A DNA stretch of 64,000 bases from Hydractinia symbiolongicarpus (GCF_029227915.1 NC_079880.1:8335501-8399500); one strand, 5' to 3'; shown: positions 37,301 through 48,631, counted from the first letter of the stretch. A program made the numbers and translations. Notes: generated by a model not told the origin, from the letters alone.

Positions 37301-40300
37301 TTCCAAGGTTATAACAAATTTATTGGAGCAGTCAAATCTGTTGTGCAATTTTTATGATTCAAAAAAAGTTTCTGATTTTCTTTGATTGACGGTACACAAA
37401 GCCTATATTAAATTGACACATAACTCTTCATCAGTTACTCTATTATATTCATGGCAATTAATATTCAATTAAAAAAGTTTAAATCGTCCATGTGTTTATT
37501 ACCGAATGACTGACTTTTTTTGATATATTATTAAAAGCTCTCTTTAGGAAGAACAGTTAAATGGCACAAGTGTTTTAAAAACTGTCAGAAAACTTCTTTA
37601 GCTTGTGCTTAAAATTTTTCTCTCTCCTCCATAGACACTGTTTGTTCCTCATAAATCTGATCATAATGAGGAAGAATGTACAGGTAAAGAAACGGAGCAA
37701 CTGGTGACAATTGGGAAGCAATCTTCTGATTCAATCCTAATATCAACTCCTCACTGCTCATCTCCATCAAGAGAAATGGTATGAAATATACACAACTTTC
37801 ATTTTTTTAGCTTCGTATTTTGATAACAGAGTGGTTTAAAACAGTTACTTAAAATTTTTAAGACGATGGAGTTTTGTTTTTTCTAGAAAAAACTTTAAGA
37901 TATGTTTGGAAGGTAACATTTTTGCATTATTTAAGTTTCTTTTAAAATTTTAGACATTTAGTCCAGATCAAAATCTCGAACATTTGCTAGGCTTAGACTA
38001 TCAACATTCCTGCACAGATGAAATTTCTGCAAAGTATTTGAAAATTAAATCGAAGTACATCACTGATGGACAGGTAAGTCCAAACATTGCTGCTCTTTTT
38101 TATATTTCTGGTAAAATAATTTTTCTTAAGCTTTTCAAAATGAAACTTTCTTTTTATCAGAGCAGAATAAGTAAAATCTTGTGATGTAAACCTAAACCGA
38201 CCGTGTCATGGGATACAGTTTAAAAACCTGGAGCAGCACTTAAAAAAAAACTTTTGTAAGAAATCATTTTTGCTTTTGCTGGGTTGTTTTCTTTCTTAGT
38301 ATCTCTCATTTGATGTAAATAAGGATATTGTGTTGTCAACTTCAGAATTTTTGAGGTTTATTCTTATCGAGCACTTTTATTTTTAGGGTGTTGTGTCTGG
38401 TGTGCTATTGGTTACTCCACAAACAGTAATGTTTAACCCATGTGTGTCAGACCACTTAGTCATTGACAGAGGACGAGATTGTTATGTTGTACGTCTTTCT
38501 TTAAAAGCTATTTCGAGACTTGCGTTTTTCGAAGATATTGCTGCTATGGTGACTGGAGATATTTCAAAACAATTGTATGTGGATTTTTTACATTATCATG
38601 AACTTTGTTAGGGAAATAAGTAGGTCACTTTCTACTTAACAAAGTTTATGTTAAGTTTTCCACCAAGCAGAAGCTTACCATGTGAAGAAAAAATTCTCAA
38701 ACTTCAGAACTAAAAAGCTTGATAACTTTCTTAGTGTTATTTTCGTCATAAGCAACTGATACAGACACATAAAAATTAATAAAGTTAATCGATTTGTCCC
38801 TGCATGTTTTTTATACTGGAAATGTTTCATTCTCAATCTATAAATTTATATTATGGTATTATCACAATTAATTTTTTAGCGAAAAATACAATTTAAGTGC
38901 AAGTCTATGAGGAAATAGTATTTCGACTATGTATTTTGTTAAATTTGTGTCCCAGTAACGTAAAAAGTAGGGGTTATTTTGAACACAATTTGCTGACATC
39001 AATTTTTATTTCTTATCTCTATCTTCAAAAAGCTTTATAGCACTAAAACATTTTGCAGAAGAAGTTGAGCCAGCATGGGTAGAACGTACCAACCCTATTT
39101 TACAAATACTAATCGTAAAATGTTATTTGTAATTATATAGTATTTTCTCTTTGATTGTGTACTCATATCTTCGATGTTATTAATTCTAATAGTTGATGGA
39201 CTATAATGTGTCCAAACATGTTAAACGATGCATAGTTTATCTTGCAACTGTTGATGTCACTAATACTTATATTAAAATATTTTAATTTAGTCATCCGAAA
39301 CAAAGTTTTTCCACTTTCACGTTTAATTCTTTACCCAAGCCTGGTACGATAATATGTCAAACAACAGGTGAAGAGTTTAAATTAACCTCTGCACAAAAAG
39401 AGGACGAAACTATACAACGAGACTTACAAATGCTTCATATACAACAGTCACGAGAAAAAAATTTGTACAAAGAAACTGAAAAAAAAGAGGAGTGTATGAG
39501 ACAGGAGGTTAGTGCTGATCAAGGTATTAGCAGTCTCGGTGGAAGCATTTCTACAGATCATACAATCACAGACGACACCTTAACCTCAATAAATTCGCAT
39601 TTATACCGACAGCGACACAATGATGAGGATACTCATGAGTCTGAGGATAATCATCATGATTTGTCATTGTTTATGGAGCAAAGTCACGAGTCGAGTACAC
39701 CAAAACATAAAGCAAAACTTGTAAATAAAGCACTACACACACAAAACAACGAACATTTCTATGATGGCGAAACTTCGCCACATAGAAATAAGTTTACCAA
39801 TGTCAATGTTTTACAAGATAAAAGAACTCTTGTCTCTCCAAGCAGCGATTTGAGTAAAGATAGTGGCATTTCAGAAATAAATACAACAAACTTTAGTCAA
39901 CATGACTCACAAGATAGTGATATTGTTGCGCACCCGCCTCTTGCGAGTAGGAGTTCATTGAGCAATGAAGCGAAACAGTGGTTGGGTAATCGAGGCATTC
40001 GTCTTTCCTCTATGTCTTCTGATAATATAGCAACATCTTCTCAGCAAGGTAAACGAAAGTTTTGTTAATGTTGCTAGAGACTAAAAAATTAGGTAACGTG
40101 CAATTTGTTTTTTTTAGTGTAGAAATAAAGAAAATGGATAATGTTTTTTTTGTTTGTTTTCCGAAATAATCTGAGTTATCTAAGCCTATAAAGGCTAAAA
40201 ATATGTCAGCTGTAATAACATCTGCTTATTGTATTCTCATCTTCAGAGGATATCTCGGAAGAAGTTTTACCTCGACCAGCTAGTAAATACGATGACGACT

Positions 40301-43300
40301 TGATATATGTAGCTATCAAAGTGCACAAGAACTACTGGCATACCAACAGAACGAAACAGAACAATGTGATGGGTATCCCACCCAATCGAGACCAAAAACG
40401 TAGACAGCATTGGTTTGCTATTCCAAAGGAGAGGTGGGCAAACTTTTTATGTCTACTTGGTTCTGTTGTTGTTCATTTGTTGCTAAATGAGGTGAATAGC
40501 AGAGAAGTATCGTCTTCCCTCTCTTTCACGTTTTGCTTCAAATTAAAAGTAAACAATTAGTGTAGTAGAACTTTATATGTGAAAACTTTTTCATTCTTAT
40601 TCTCGTTCGTTGGTTCGTTCGTTCATTATTTCATCTTTTCATTCGCTTATCAATTTTTTCGTCCATTTTTTCATCCTTCCATTCACTTATCAATTTTATT
40701 GTCCATTTTTTCATCCTTCCATTCACTTATCAATTTTTTCGTCCATTTTTTATTTATTTATTTGCTTACCATGTTCAACCAAAGAAGTTTTTTTTTCTTC
40801 CATTTAAACCAACTCTACTTTGCATGTTTGTTCACTTGTCTCAAAAGTGTAAACACGTTTGAAGCTACAAACTTCATGAATTCTAAACTGTTCATCATGA
40901 CGCTACTTGCGTTCATTCTTGATTACATTCTGGAAAAGCCTTCACGGTTGAGAATTCAATTTCGGTTAGTGGCATTTTTTGCCACTTCAATTTACAGGGA
41001 ACTCAGATAAATGCTTAGACACGTGTGTTGCCACACCATAAATAATACTCTACTTAATAGATATGTTATCACGCGCGCCCTGGAAACATAATATACCTAG
41101 ATTTTGTTTACAGTGTCTTCAGCTTACTGATAAGGCCTTCGCTGTTTTTTTCTCATGTGTGTTCATCTTTTAAAGTCGTTTACATTTTTTATTTTAGAGT
41201 GGATCAATTTTACGGTTTTCTACTTCAATGGAGTCCTGATTCTGATGTGCTTTTAAGTAATGCTTCAACTCCTCGTTCTGAAGAATTCCACGATACAGAA
41301 GAGGTTTATTCTTTTTATATGCTATCTTAGAAGGTTGTTTTTTACTCCGGAATAAAACAGCAATTTCGATTCTGCTGATTTTTTATTTGCTTGGGTAGAA
41401 AGTTTTTTTTTATCAGTGGAAATGAAAATGGTCGTCCGTTTTTGACTTCCGTACTAACTAAATCAATCAATTTTATAAACTCGTTACATTTCAGGGTGGG
41501 AATCAGTCTGCTTCACAGTCAGTATTTGATATTTTGGAACAGTCAGCATTTTTCTTTTACAGGGCTTAAACATAGTAGATGACGCTTTTGCTAACTCCCC
41601 CGCAACGTCGCTGGGATACGAGGTATGGTTACTTTTTTTGTAAAGTTCTTATTTGCTTGAATACTTCCATGACAAAAAGTCTATACAAATAAGAGTGGCC
41701 ATGCGACAAAAGGTGTTTAAAAGAGTACCAAGCTGGCCTGCTGTCTGTTAAGAACGCTGATACGTGACCTGGTTGAAATTGTAAAGGCTTTTGTACAGAC
41801 AATATCCAGAGTTTGAAATTAAAACATTTTATTTGAGTGTCTTTAAACAAAATTTGTTCCACCACAAGCGTTTTTATCAAAAGTAATATTCTTGTGAAGT
41901 TGGATGCTTAGAATGAGTTTTAAATAGATTTTAAGTTAAAATAATTAGGAGAAACCAAGTCAGGTGTAGTAGAAACCAGGTCAGGTGTAGTAGAAACCAG
42001 GTCAGGTGTAGTAGAAACCAGGTCAGGTGTAGTAGAAACCAGGCCAGGTGTAGTAGAAACCAGGCCAGGTGTAGTAGAAACCAGGCCAGGTGTAGTAGAA
42101 ACCAGGCCAGGTGTAGTAGAAACCAGGTCAGGTGTAGTAGAAACCAGGTCAGGTGTAGTAGAAACCAGGTCAGGTGTAGTAGAAACCAGGTCAGGTGTAG
42201 TAGAAACCAGGCCAGGTGTAGTAGAAACCAGGCCAGGTGTAGTAGAAACCAGGCCAGGTGTAGTAGAAACCAGGTCAGGTGTAGTAGAAACCAGGTCAGG
42301 TGTAGTAGAAACCAGGTCAGGTGTAGTAGAAACCAGGCCAGGTGTAGTAGAAACCAGGCCAGGTGTAGTAGAAACCAGGTCAGGTGTAGTAGAAACCAGG
42401 TCAGGTGTAGTAGAAACCAGGTCGGGTAGCGTTGCAGTAATTATTTTATCTGGTTTCTAATAACGACGGTCTGAGTTTTTTTTCCTCATCATCATCACCA
42501 TCATCATCATGGAGTTTTCCAACCTTTAATTTAAAAGTGTTTATTTCAAGATGGATTCTGCTTGGAACATGTTTAACCAGCAGAGTCTTGTCGACTGAGA
42601 TAAAAGGCAGGTTGTATGAGACCTGTGTAAGAAGTGTTATGTTAAACGGTAGTGAGACAAAGTTAGTGAAGCAGGAAGATCTTGACTATATGGAATGATA
42701 TGGTGAGGTGGATGTGTAACACCAGTCTGAGAGACAGAAAGAGTTCAGATGAGCTAAGAAGAAGCAGGTTATATATTTGTATCGTTGGATGGTTAACTGG
42801 AACCTCCAAGGGACCAGAGAAAATAGTTCGACTTAACGAATGTTCGACTTAAGCGAAGCTCCCGTTAATTCGAACTTAGACAAAAATGAGATATTAGTTC
42901 GAGTTAAGGCAATTTTTTTTTCAGACTCTATAAAATTTACAAATGTTACAATCTTGAAAGTTTTCACTGAAATTCCAAATAATTCCTAAAAAGTTTGCAT
43001 GTCGGTTTGACGTAACAAAAGTATATTTTAAAAAAACAGAACTTATAATTTAAAAGAGGACTGTAAGAACTTGTAAGAATTTTTTCTAACCTTCTCTTCT
43101 ACTTCTCCAGCCATTTGTAGGATCAAGACTTTCAGCAAATTGAAGAGCCTTCTTTTTTACCATATTGTCATCAAAAGGAACATTTCGCCTCTTTTGTAAT
43201 GAGAACCTCTTTTTCGAAATTCAAAGCTACATTACATACCAGCACTCATTTTTTGAATATTTATTTTCTACTTAGACACTAAAAAGTTCGAGTTATCTGA

Positions 43301-46300
43301 AGAAATTAACTTAAGGGGGACCAAAAATGGTTTAAGAAAACGAATGTTCTAGTTATCCGGGGTTCGAGTTAACGAGTAGTTTTTATGAGGAAGTATTAAG
43401 AAATGTCTAAGGGACCGTAGAAAACAGTTCGACCTAATAAAATTTCCAGTTAACCGGTGTTCGAGTTACCGGGAGTCTACTGTATAAAGAAATTGAATGA
43501 AAGATACGAACGCGATAATGAACAGAAAACTTTGATTTAAAACATGTTTTACCTTAATAATTTTCGCCAAAGTTACGCGCTTTTTGGATTTTGACCAAAT
43601 TAACAAAATTTTTGTTTGTAAAAATTAACATCCGCGAAAAAATTGCCAGTGCTTTGCAAAATTTTATCTATGATGAGAAAAAAAAGCAGCTTTGTTTATT
43701 CTTGTTGACACAGAGGAATAAATGGAAGGCTGACAAACATGACAAAGGACTATTAAAAGTGTACTTGTTTTTAGTGAGAATAATTTTCAAAAATATTTTA
43801 TAACGCCATAATACCTGCGAAATGTAATGACGATATTTAAAATATTTTTTTTTATGAAGACCACTATTGATGAAATTTAACTTTCGTGTTACGTCTCGAA
43901 TTAACCTGAAGCAATGTTGGTGTGTTTTCAGAAAGAAAGAAAAAACCTGGGGATGAGGTTGAACTACAACCCTTCTGATCCAAGCTATGGTATTGTACAA
44001 GAAAGTCATTTTGTGGTCAAATTATTTCTAACTATTTTAAAAGTTTATGTTACGTAAACAACTGTGGTATTGGATCGCCTTCTAGCTATTGTGTTGAAAA
44101 TGTCAACTTGCCAACATTAGCTTTCTTAACAGGCTATCGAGTATTAGCAATATATGTAACCACTGCAACCATAACTACGACGTACGTCAGCTAATAGCGT
44201 CGGAATATTTAATGCAAATAGATTATTGATTTAGTAATGTGACATTTAGCTAGCTGTTGACGTTCGAAAACCCAATTTCTTTTTCTTTCGCGCAGCAAAA
44301 AAAGTTGTTTATTGCTGTGTTCACTGTATTTATATGTTGCCTATTATATTCTTTGCTTTTACAGAAACTAACTTCAGAAGATGCAATTGGCATGAAAGCA
44401 CGTGTGGGGAGTCTAAACAGCTGTGCAAGTAAAACATCTTTACGCAGGTAAATAAAAAATTTTATTCTCTTTTTTGATCGGAAATTTCGTTTCCAAGAAC
44501 GTTTCCGTTCTCTTTTATAATAGCCGAATTTTGTCTATCTCTGCGCAAAATGGTACCTCAAGTAGCGAGACACACAAAATGCGAACTCGTGCATTTATCC
44601 ACGGCCCCCGACTAGTTCTCTTTTATAATTCTTTAAACATTTGAACACAATGTCGCATTGCAACAACATTCCAAAGTGAATACTTTGTAGTTATTCGAAC
44701 TCTGATGCTTCAATCGCGGTCTTGTTTACACTGCCGACAATGTTTATGAAAGAAGAAACATTGTTTTTTCAATAAAGGAAGCTAAATACGCAACAAATCA
44801 CAAATCAGCTTTCTCTTGTGTTGCAGTTGGAGTTATAACTCAAATAATGAATTATTGATACTGTTTAATTGCCAACTTGAATTAAATGGTTGACAGGGAA
44901 GTGAATTCCAGCTTGAAATGTTAGTATGTGTGAAAAATTGAAGAGGTTTCTGTATGAGTGTTGAAATATTGATGAGTTCTTAGATGTAGGCGGTTTTATT
45001 CGGTTTACATAGAGTAGAGCTACGTGATTTTAATCTAATCGACATATTTGATAACAAAAAATAAAATTTAGACTACCGAAGTGTTTTTTGTGTGTGTAGT
45101 CTTAGCAACTGAGACATTTTTCAAACTTAACGATTTCCTAAGATGAGAGAGCTGCAGAAGGGCTTTATTTTTATCTTGCTAAGAAAAGATCAGTTATTAT
45201 TTTTGTTGCTGAACACGTCACCGCATTTTCGACAATTATTTGAGAAATAAATCACGAAGTTTTTTAAAGAGAAAGTACTTAAAGAGAATTACTACACAGA
45301 AGAGAGTTGTATATCATAGCGTATAAAGAATTTTTTATCTGACCCGTGTTGAAAGTCATCAGTTTATGTTAACCACTTCCATGGAAAGGTGCACGATGTT
45401 ACCGTTCGAGTTGCAAATGTTCGGCTTACCACCATCATTAAAATCGAACAAATCGCCCTTGCATCGAAGGACACGTATATTTTCTCGAAGAAAAAAAATT
45501 AGGTACTTGTTTTCGAAATAAAAATGTTCGCAAGTAAAAGTAGGGAAGAAGAAATTTGGATTAAAAAACTTAGAAACCTAGATTTAGAAAAATGAGGATT
45601 TCCGCGAACTGATTTTTTAAAGTTTTTTTGCGAATCTCTCTCGTACTTTGTTCTGTTTACATTAAAGACAGGACGTTGTGTTTTAAACGTTTATTGTTCA
45701 CCAACAGCGTGTATTTCATTCTTTTTTTAGTCTCGGTGACGATGAATCACCTGATTTGTTAGCTGATTCACAATTGCTGACAAAAAAGCAAGTTCGAATG
45801 GTTAGTACAGCCTCAATCTAGAAAATAAATATACTGTTAAAAAAATGAAACTTAAGGCTTAAGCGTTCGAAAAGTGAGACACGTGGAAATACGATATTTT
45901 ACCATCCCATTCTGTCATTATAAAAGTTTACATGGCTTAATATGGTGTCTTGTTGAGGTTTTGTGGTAGTTTCAAGCATTGTCTTTTATTATTAGCGTTC
46001 TTACAACTGTTATATATAAAAAAAACTCCCAACCACTCAAAAGGTTATATTTCGAGTAGGGAATTATCGAGAAGACACGTTGATATCATTCTTTGATATC
46101 AGTCGTTGTAAGATATTTTTTGCAACTTTATTCTATATTTTTTTCAACTATTTATCTGCATTACATCTAGTTGGCGCGCAGGTTACCTTCCCGAACTGTT
46201 GGTCATAGCTGGGAACTTGTGTACAGCACACATCTTCACGGTATCAGCTTGTCAACACTGTATAGAAACTTTCAAGACTACGACACTCCCGCTGTGATTA

Positions 46301-48631
46301 TTGTCAAAGATGAAACACAAAAGGTATGAACTTTAGATTTTATTTTCAGTTGATGTTTTATTTTTTTTTAGGACACAACTTTTGTAATCAAAACTACTCG
46401 ATATATACTGCTTAACTAAGATTTAAGGACACATGAATTTTAAATTTTGTAAAGCAATCAGAACAGGTCAAAAAATTGTTTTTTTTAAGAATAATTGAGG
46501 TTGATAATGCTGGCTTATAAAAATCCGTGTACTTGTCTTACGATCAGAATAAGGAGATTCATTCAACTTTTTATTCTAATGTGTTATTTGAATAATCGAG
46601 GCACCTATCTTAATTATATAACTGCTACTGTAAGTAAGTGTAGCCTTCTGAAGTAAAAAAAAAGTTATTTCATGCCTTATTTACACAAAGTTTATCGTTT
46701 ACTTTGGTTTGCTGAAGTTCTGATATAGTTAGTCAAACTGTGTATAGTTTTTCCATTTTTCCTCTATATTTCGGTGCGTTTCTTTTGGAACACTAGTATA
46801 ATTTTTCCATTTTTTTCCTCCTTAGGTCTTCGGTGCGTTTCTTTCGGAACCAACAGTATAATTTTGCCATTTTTTTTATTAGGTCTTTGGTGCGTTTCTC
46901 TCGGAACCACCAAGAGTGAGCGATGGTTTCTTTGGTAATGGTGAGAGCATGTTGTTCACTTTCAATGAGCAAAACAAACTGACGGTAAGCTGTGCTCTTT
47001 CAATGAACACTCTCTTTGCATTTCATTGTAAAATCTTCTCCTGGTCTGTTGTGAACACGTGAAACATGAACTCGCATTTCATTGTAAAATCTTCTCCTGG
47101 TCTGTTGTGAACACGTAAAACATGAACTCGCATTTCATTGTAAAATCTTCTCCTGGTCTGTTGTGAACACGTGAAACATGAACTCGCATTTCATTGTAAA
47201 ATCTTCTCCTGGTCTGTTGTGAACTCGTGAAACATGAACTCGCATTTCATTGTAAAATCTTCTCCTGGTCTGTTGTGAACTCGTGAAACATGAACTCGCA
47301 TTTCATTGTAAAATCTTCTCCTGGTCTGTTGTGAACTCGTGAAACATGAACTCGCATTTCATTGTAAAATCTTCTCCTGGTCTGTTGTGAACACGTGAAA
47401 CATGAACTCGCATTTCATTGTAAAATCTTCTCCTGGTCTGTTGTGAACTCGTGAAACATGAACTCGCATTTCATTGTAAAATCTTCTCCTGGTCTGTTGT
47501 GAACTCGTGAAACATGAACTCGCATTTCATTGTAAAATCTTCTCCTGGTCTGTTGTGAACACGTGAAACATGAACTCGCATTTCATTGTAAAATCTTCTC
47601 CTGGTCTGTTGTGAACACGTGAAACATGAACTCGCATTTCATTGTAAAATCTTCTCCTGGTCTGTTGTGAACACGTGAAACATGAACTCTATTTTTTTTT
47701 AATTGTCAAGAAAGTTCGGCTCAATTTCGGTTATGACATTCAGTCACATTTAGAAAAAATTCAATTTCATTTTATACAACTGATCGCGCAAACTTGTGGC
47801 CACGCTTACAATCAACATTTATATCTCTCCAATCTACTTTTTTTTTTTGTCTCCATCCACATCGGGTATTCTACTTTACAATTAGAGGGAGAGCATATTT
47901 TATTTACTTTCGAATTCGAATTTTATTTCGCAAAATAACTTGCAACTTTTTGGTTGACGTTTCTTGTGGGAAGTCTGAAAAGTCGGGCTTATCCTCGGGT
48001 TTTACTAAATGAATCAAAAAAGGTGATAGACGATCAATCGTATTCTAGTTTGACAAAGTTGATTGTGTAACGCCCGTTTACTCTCCACCATATACGTATT
48101 TTATTGCATTAATTTCTCCTTCTTCTTTTAGCCCTACAACTGGACTGGTGAAAACAACTTTTTTTTGAAAGGTTCAAAAATAAGTCTTGCCATCGGCGGA
48201 GGAGAGTATGTAACCTTCTATCTATCTGTCTATCCAATAGTTTGATGTCAATGTTCCGTTTGCTGTTTATATATAGCTATATGCTTTTATTTGTAGCTAT
48301 ATGCTTTTATATGTAGCTATATGCTTTTATATGAAGCTATATGCTTTTTTATGTAGCTATATTCTTTTTACCTACAGCTATATGCTTTTTACATTAGCAT
48401 ATCTTTTTTGAAATACTCGGGACCAGTGTGGAAAATAACGAGGTTTTTTATTCTATCTATAAGAGATAATTTCTTCACACTACTATTTTTCATAGGGGCG
48501 TGTTTGGTCTTTGGTTGGACGAAGATTTATATCGTGGTCGAAGCCATTCATGCAAAACATTTGGAAATGAAACACTGTCAGGCAACGAAGATTTCATATG
48601 CAGTGGATTAGAGGCATGGTCCTTTGTGTGA
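25301..48631 (+). CDS. OXR1: OXR1/NCOA7-like TLDc protein with LysM domain (15 coding exons, 775 aa)
   Basis: Exons: 25301-25339, 25919-26026, 37635-37778, 37954-38073, 38387-38574, 39291-40048, 40247-40433, 41198-41303, 41563-41622, 44365-44447, 45731-45800, 46171-46323, 46883-46984, 48132-48205, 48496-48631. All joins are GT-AG and the 2,328 nt keep frame to TGA. A LysM domain (YDVKSSDTVASIALRYN... to PGQTLFVP) covers about residues 11-54. A GRAM-like block (GVVSGVLLVTPQTVMFNP) is at about 138-200. A long Ser/Asp-rich exon follows, then the family block HWFAIPKERVDQFYGFLLQW (about 503-525). The C-terminal TLDc domain (about 620-775) has LPSRTVGHSWELVYST, VFGAFLSEP, GLWLDEDLYRGRS and ends LEAWSFV. 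OXR1/NCOA7 proteins protect against oxidative stress, and their TLDc domain binds the V-ATPase. Human OXR1 and NCOA7 are about 870-940 aa. Exon 1 is the least certain: its donor GTTAGT is acceptable and an in-frame stop lies upstream at 25,283. Confidence 0.88.
26350..26574 (+). CDS. Possible alternative first exon (75 codons) of the OXR1-like gene
   Basis: An ATG in good context (aaATGG) opens 75 codons, MAHSSFVDEDWTDLHCNIF to WRLGSCFK, with coding-like composition. It ends at AAG|GTCTTG in phase 0, the phase of the next exon at 37,635. OXR1 and NCOA7 genes in other animals use alternative first exons that drop or replace the LysM region. The donor is weak and the sequence matches nothing I recognise. 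It may instead be a chance frame. Confidence 0.3.
26890..27215 (+). repeat. Dispersed repeat family A copy
   Basis: Begins 'agcccgtagaaaaaaaaatccacttaggcaga', then the blocks 'tttgtttacccattgcctataatatgtggagcgtgaaacactgat' and 'tttttgatgacatcatcaacctg'. The same blocks occur at 13,080-13,900, 29,375-29,910, 36,605-36,900 and, reversed, 34,440-34,990. Non-coding; presumably a SINE or MITE. Confidence 0.55.
28852..29262 (+). repeat. Direct duplication, copy 1
   Basis: About 400 bp (from 'tcttaaagttttcattattaag' to 'cacttattgtaaaaacatttatc') recurs at 30,455-30,845 in the same orientation with scattered differences. Non-coding; either a dispersed element or a local duplication. Confidence 0.65.
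29375..29910 (+). repeat. Dispersed repeat family A copies
   Basis: Two or more partial copies in tandem, each with 'aaggcc(cg)gtgaaaaaatcca' and 'ttgcctctattgtgtagagc'-type blocks. Same family as 26,890-27,215. Confidence 0.5.
30225..30420 (-). repeat. Dispersed repeat B, inverted relative to 34,255-34,430
   Basis: The stretch 'aacgtcaaagtttggtaaattacagaacaattttata' is the reverse complement of part of 34,340-34,425. Non-coding dispersed element. Confidence 0.5.
30455..30845 (+). repeat. Direct duplication, copy 2
   Basis: Second copy of the 28,852-29,262 segment, 1.6 kb downstream, same orientation, diverged by small indels and substitutions. Confidence 0.65.
32903..33733 (-). mobile_element. 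5'-truncated LINE in OXR1-like intron 2
   Basis: The 3' part of a non-LTR retrotransposon, antisense to the host gene. It ends with the family's terminal sequence (ACCCATGCTAGCATGG...GAATGATGATGATG) and an (ATG)n tail. The host stretch CCAACTCA occurs at 32,895-32,902 and 33,734-33,741, a likely 7-8 bp target duplication. Truncation at the 5' end is typical of incomplete reverse transcription. Related fragments are at 1,425-1,495 and 42,541-42,780. Confidence 0.75.
32923..33729 (-). pseudogene. C-terminal part of a LINE ORF2 (268 codons)
   Basis: Open frame of the truncated LINE. It begins with a PHD-like Cys/His cluster (CGVCRKG...FCQTCKHWVHKKCS...CKRC), then the post-RT region seen in many invertebrate LINE proteins: YGSETWAVKQEDLDRLERND, then a segment with LRRLNWLGHLER-like residues (RRLNWLGHLERM) and KPRGRPRKTW. 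Reverse transcriptase and endonuclease are missing, so the copy cannot move. The undamaged frame suggests a young insertion. Confidence 0.75.
33955..34030 (+). repeat. TCATC-rich short tandem repeat
   Basis: Imperfect repeats of an 18-bp-like unit (cctcatcaa/tgtcattgt). Non-coding. Confidence 0.5.
34150..34255 (+). repeat. Dispersed repeat C, copy 1
   Basis: The block 'gtgaaaggattta...tgtctgtctgtctgtgagtgcaa' followed by 'aataatgacaggtgaa' recurs at 35,490-35,635. It contains a (CTGT)n stretch. Confidence 0.55.
34440..34990 (-). repeat. Dispersed repeat family A, reverse copy
   Basis: Reads on the minus strand like the 26,890 and 29,375 copies, ending at 34,965-34,990 with 'cctaagtggatttatccacgggg'. 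This is one of the longest copies, with 'gatgacgtcatcaaaaaacc' and 'gctgacgtcagcaaaa' palindromes inside. Confidence 0.55.
35490..35635 (+). repeat. Dispersed repeat C, copy 2
   Basis: Second copy of the block described at 34,150-34,255, same orientation, few differences. Confidence 0.55.
36605..36900 (+). repeat. Dispersed repeat family A copy
   Basis: Contains 'ttagccatcgcctctattgtgtacagc' and the following family-A block. Partial copy. Confidence 0.45.
40615..40760 (+). repeat. 40-bp tandem repeat (about 3 copies)
   Basis: Unit 'cttatcaattttttcgtcca' plus 20 more bases (ttttttcatccttccattca), preceded by a short GTTC/GTTCG run. Lies in the OXR1-like intron after exon 7, about 180 bases past the donor. 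The open frames across it are not genes. Confidence 0.75.
41951..42424 (+). repeat. 21-bp minisatellite (about 22-23 copies)
   Basis: Unit GTAGAAACCAGGTCAGGTGTA, with two variants (GGTCAGG and GGCCAGG) arranged in blocks. It lies in the OXR1-like intron after exon 9, about 330 bases past its donor. Each unit includes CAGGT, but no GTAAGT-type donor. Confidence 0.9.
42541..42780 (+). mobile_element. LINE fragment (same family as 32,903-33,733)
   Basis: Reads, with stops and gaps, like the region around YGSETWAVKQEDLDRL of the LINE at 33,150-33,430: 'aggttgtatgagacctgtgtaagaagtgtt', 'gcaggaagatcttgac', 'agagacagaaagagttcaga'. A decayed, sense-strand piece in the OXR1-like intron. Confidence 0.65.
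42789..43482. mobile_element. Pogo/Tigger-like MITE copy 2
   Basis: Ends at 43,482 with GTTCGAGTTACCGGGAGTCTACTG followed by TA, the classical pogo-type terminus (its complement starts CAGTAGACTCCCGG). The start at about 42,789 lacks the outermost bases. It shares inner blocks with 7,021-7,495. No transposase frame is visible. It lies immediately beside the LINE fragment. Confidence 0.65.
44530..44625. repeat. Dispersed repeat fragment
   Basis: The block 'gagacacacaaaatgcgaact...tttatccacggcccccgactagt' is related to 60,215-60,305. Non-coding, in the OXR1-like intron after exon 10. Confidence 0.4.
46741..46915 (+). repeat. Threefold tandem copy of the exon-13 acceptor of the OXR1-like gene
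   Basis: A unit of about 60 bp, made of a pyrimidine tract, AG and the first ~27 coding bases (VFGAFLSEP), occurs at about 46,741-46,800, 46,801-46,860 and 46,861-46,915. Copy 3 is the real exon start (46,883). Copy 2 keeps a fine acceptor (cctccttag, exon side at 46,826) but would read V-F-G-A-F-L-S-E-P-T-V and then stop. Copy 1 has lost its AG. Confidence 0.85.
47019..47688 (+). repeat. 56-bp minisatellite (about 12 copies)
   Basis: Unit 'gcatttcattgtaaaatctt...gttgtgaacacgtgaaacatgaactc'. It starts 34 bases past the exon-13 donor of the OXR1-like gene. Units differ mainly at one spot, CACGTG versus CTCGTG, so about half carry the E-box palindrome CACGTG. Confidence 0.9.
48268..48395 (+). 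repeat. 20-bp tandem repeat (about 6 copies)
   Basis: Unit TAGCTATATGCTTTTATATG with length variants. Fills much of the last OXR1-like intron (48,206-48,495). Confidence 0.8.

Larger units (their letters stand above)
26027..37634. other. Intron 2 of the OXR1-like gene (11.6 kb)
   Basis: The largest intron in the window. It holds a possible alternative first exon (26,350-26,574), several dispersed repeats, a direct duplication (28,852 and 30,455), an antisense truncated LINE (32,903-33,733) and inverted-repeat relics. The flanking exons join LysM residues PGQ to TLFVP, which is the expected family sequence, so no constitutive exon need lie within it. Confidence 0.6.

Noticed and set aside
40579-41010. 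143-codon hydrophobic frame rich in Phe/His/Ser
   Set aside because: Lies across a 40-bp tandem repeat in an OXR1-like intron; no ATG context or homology.
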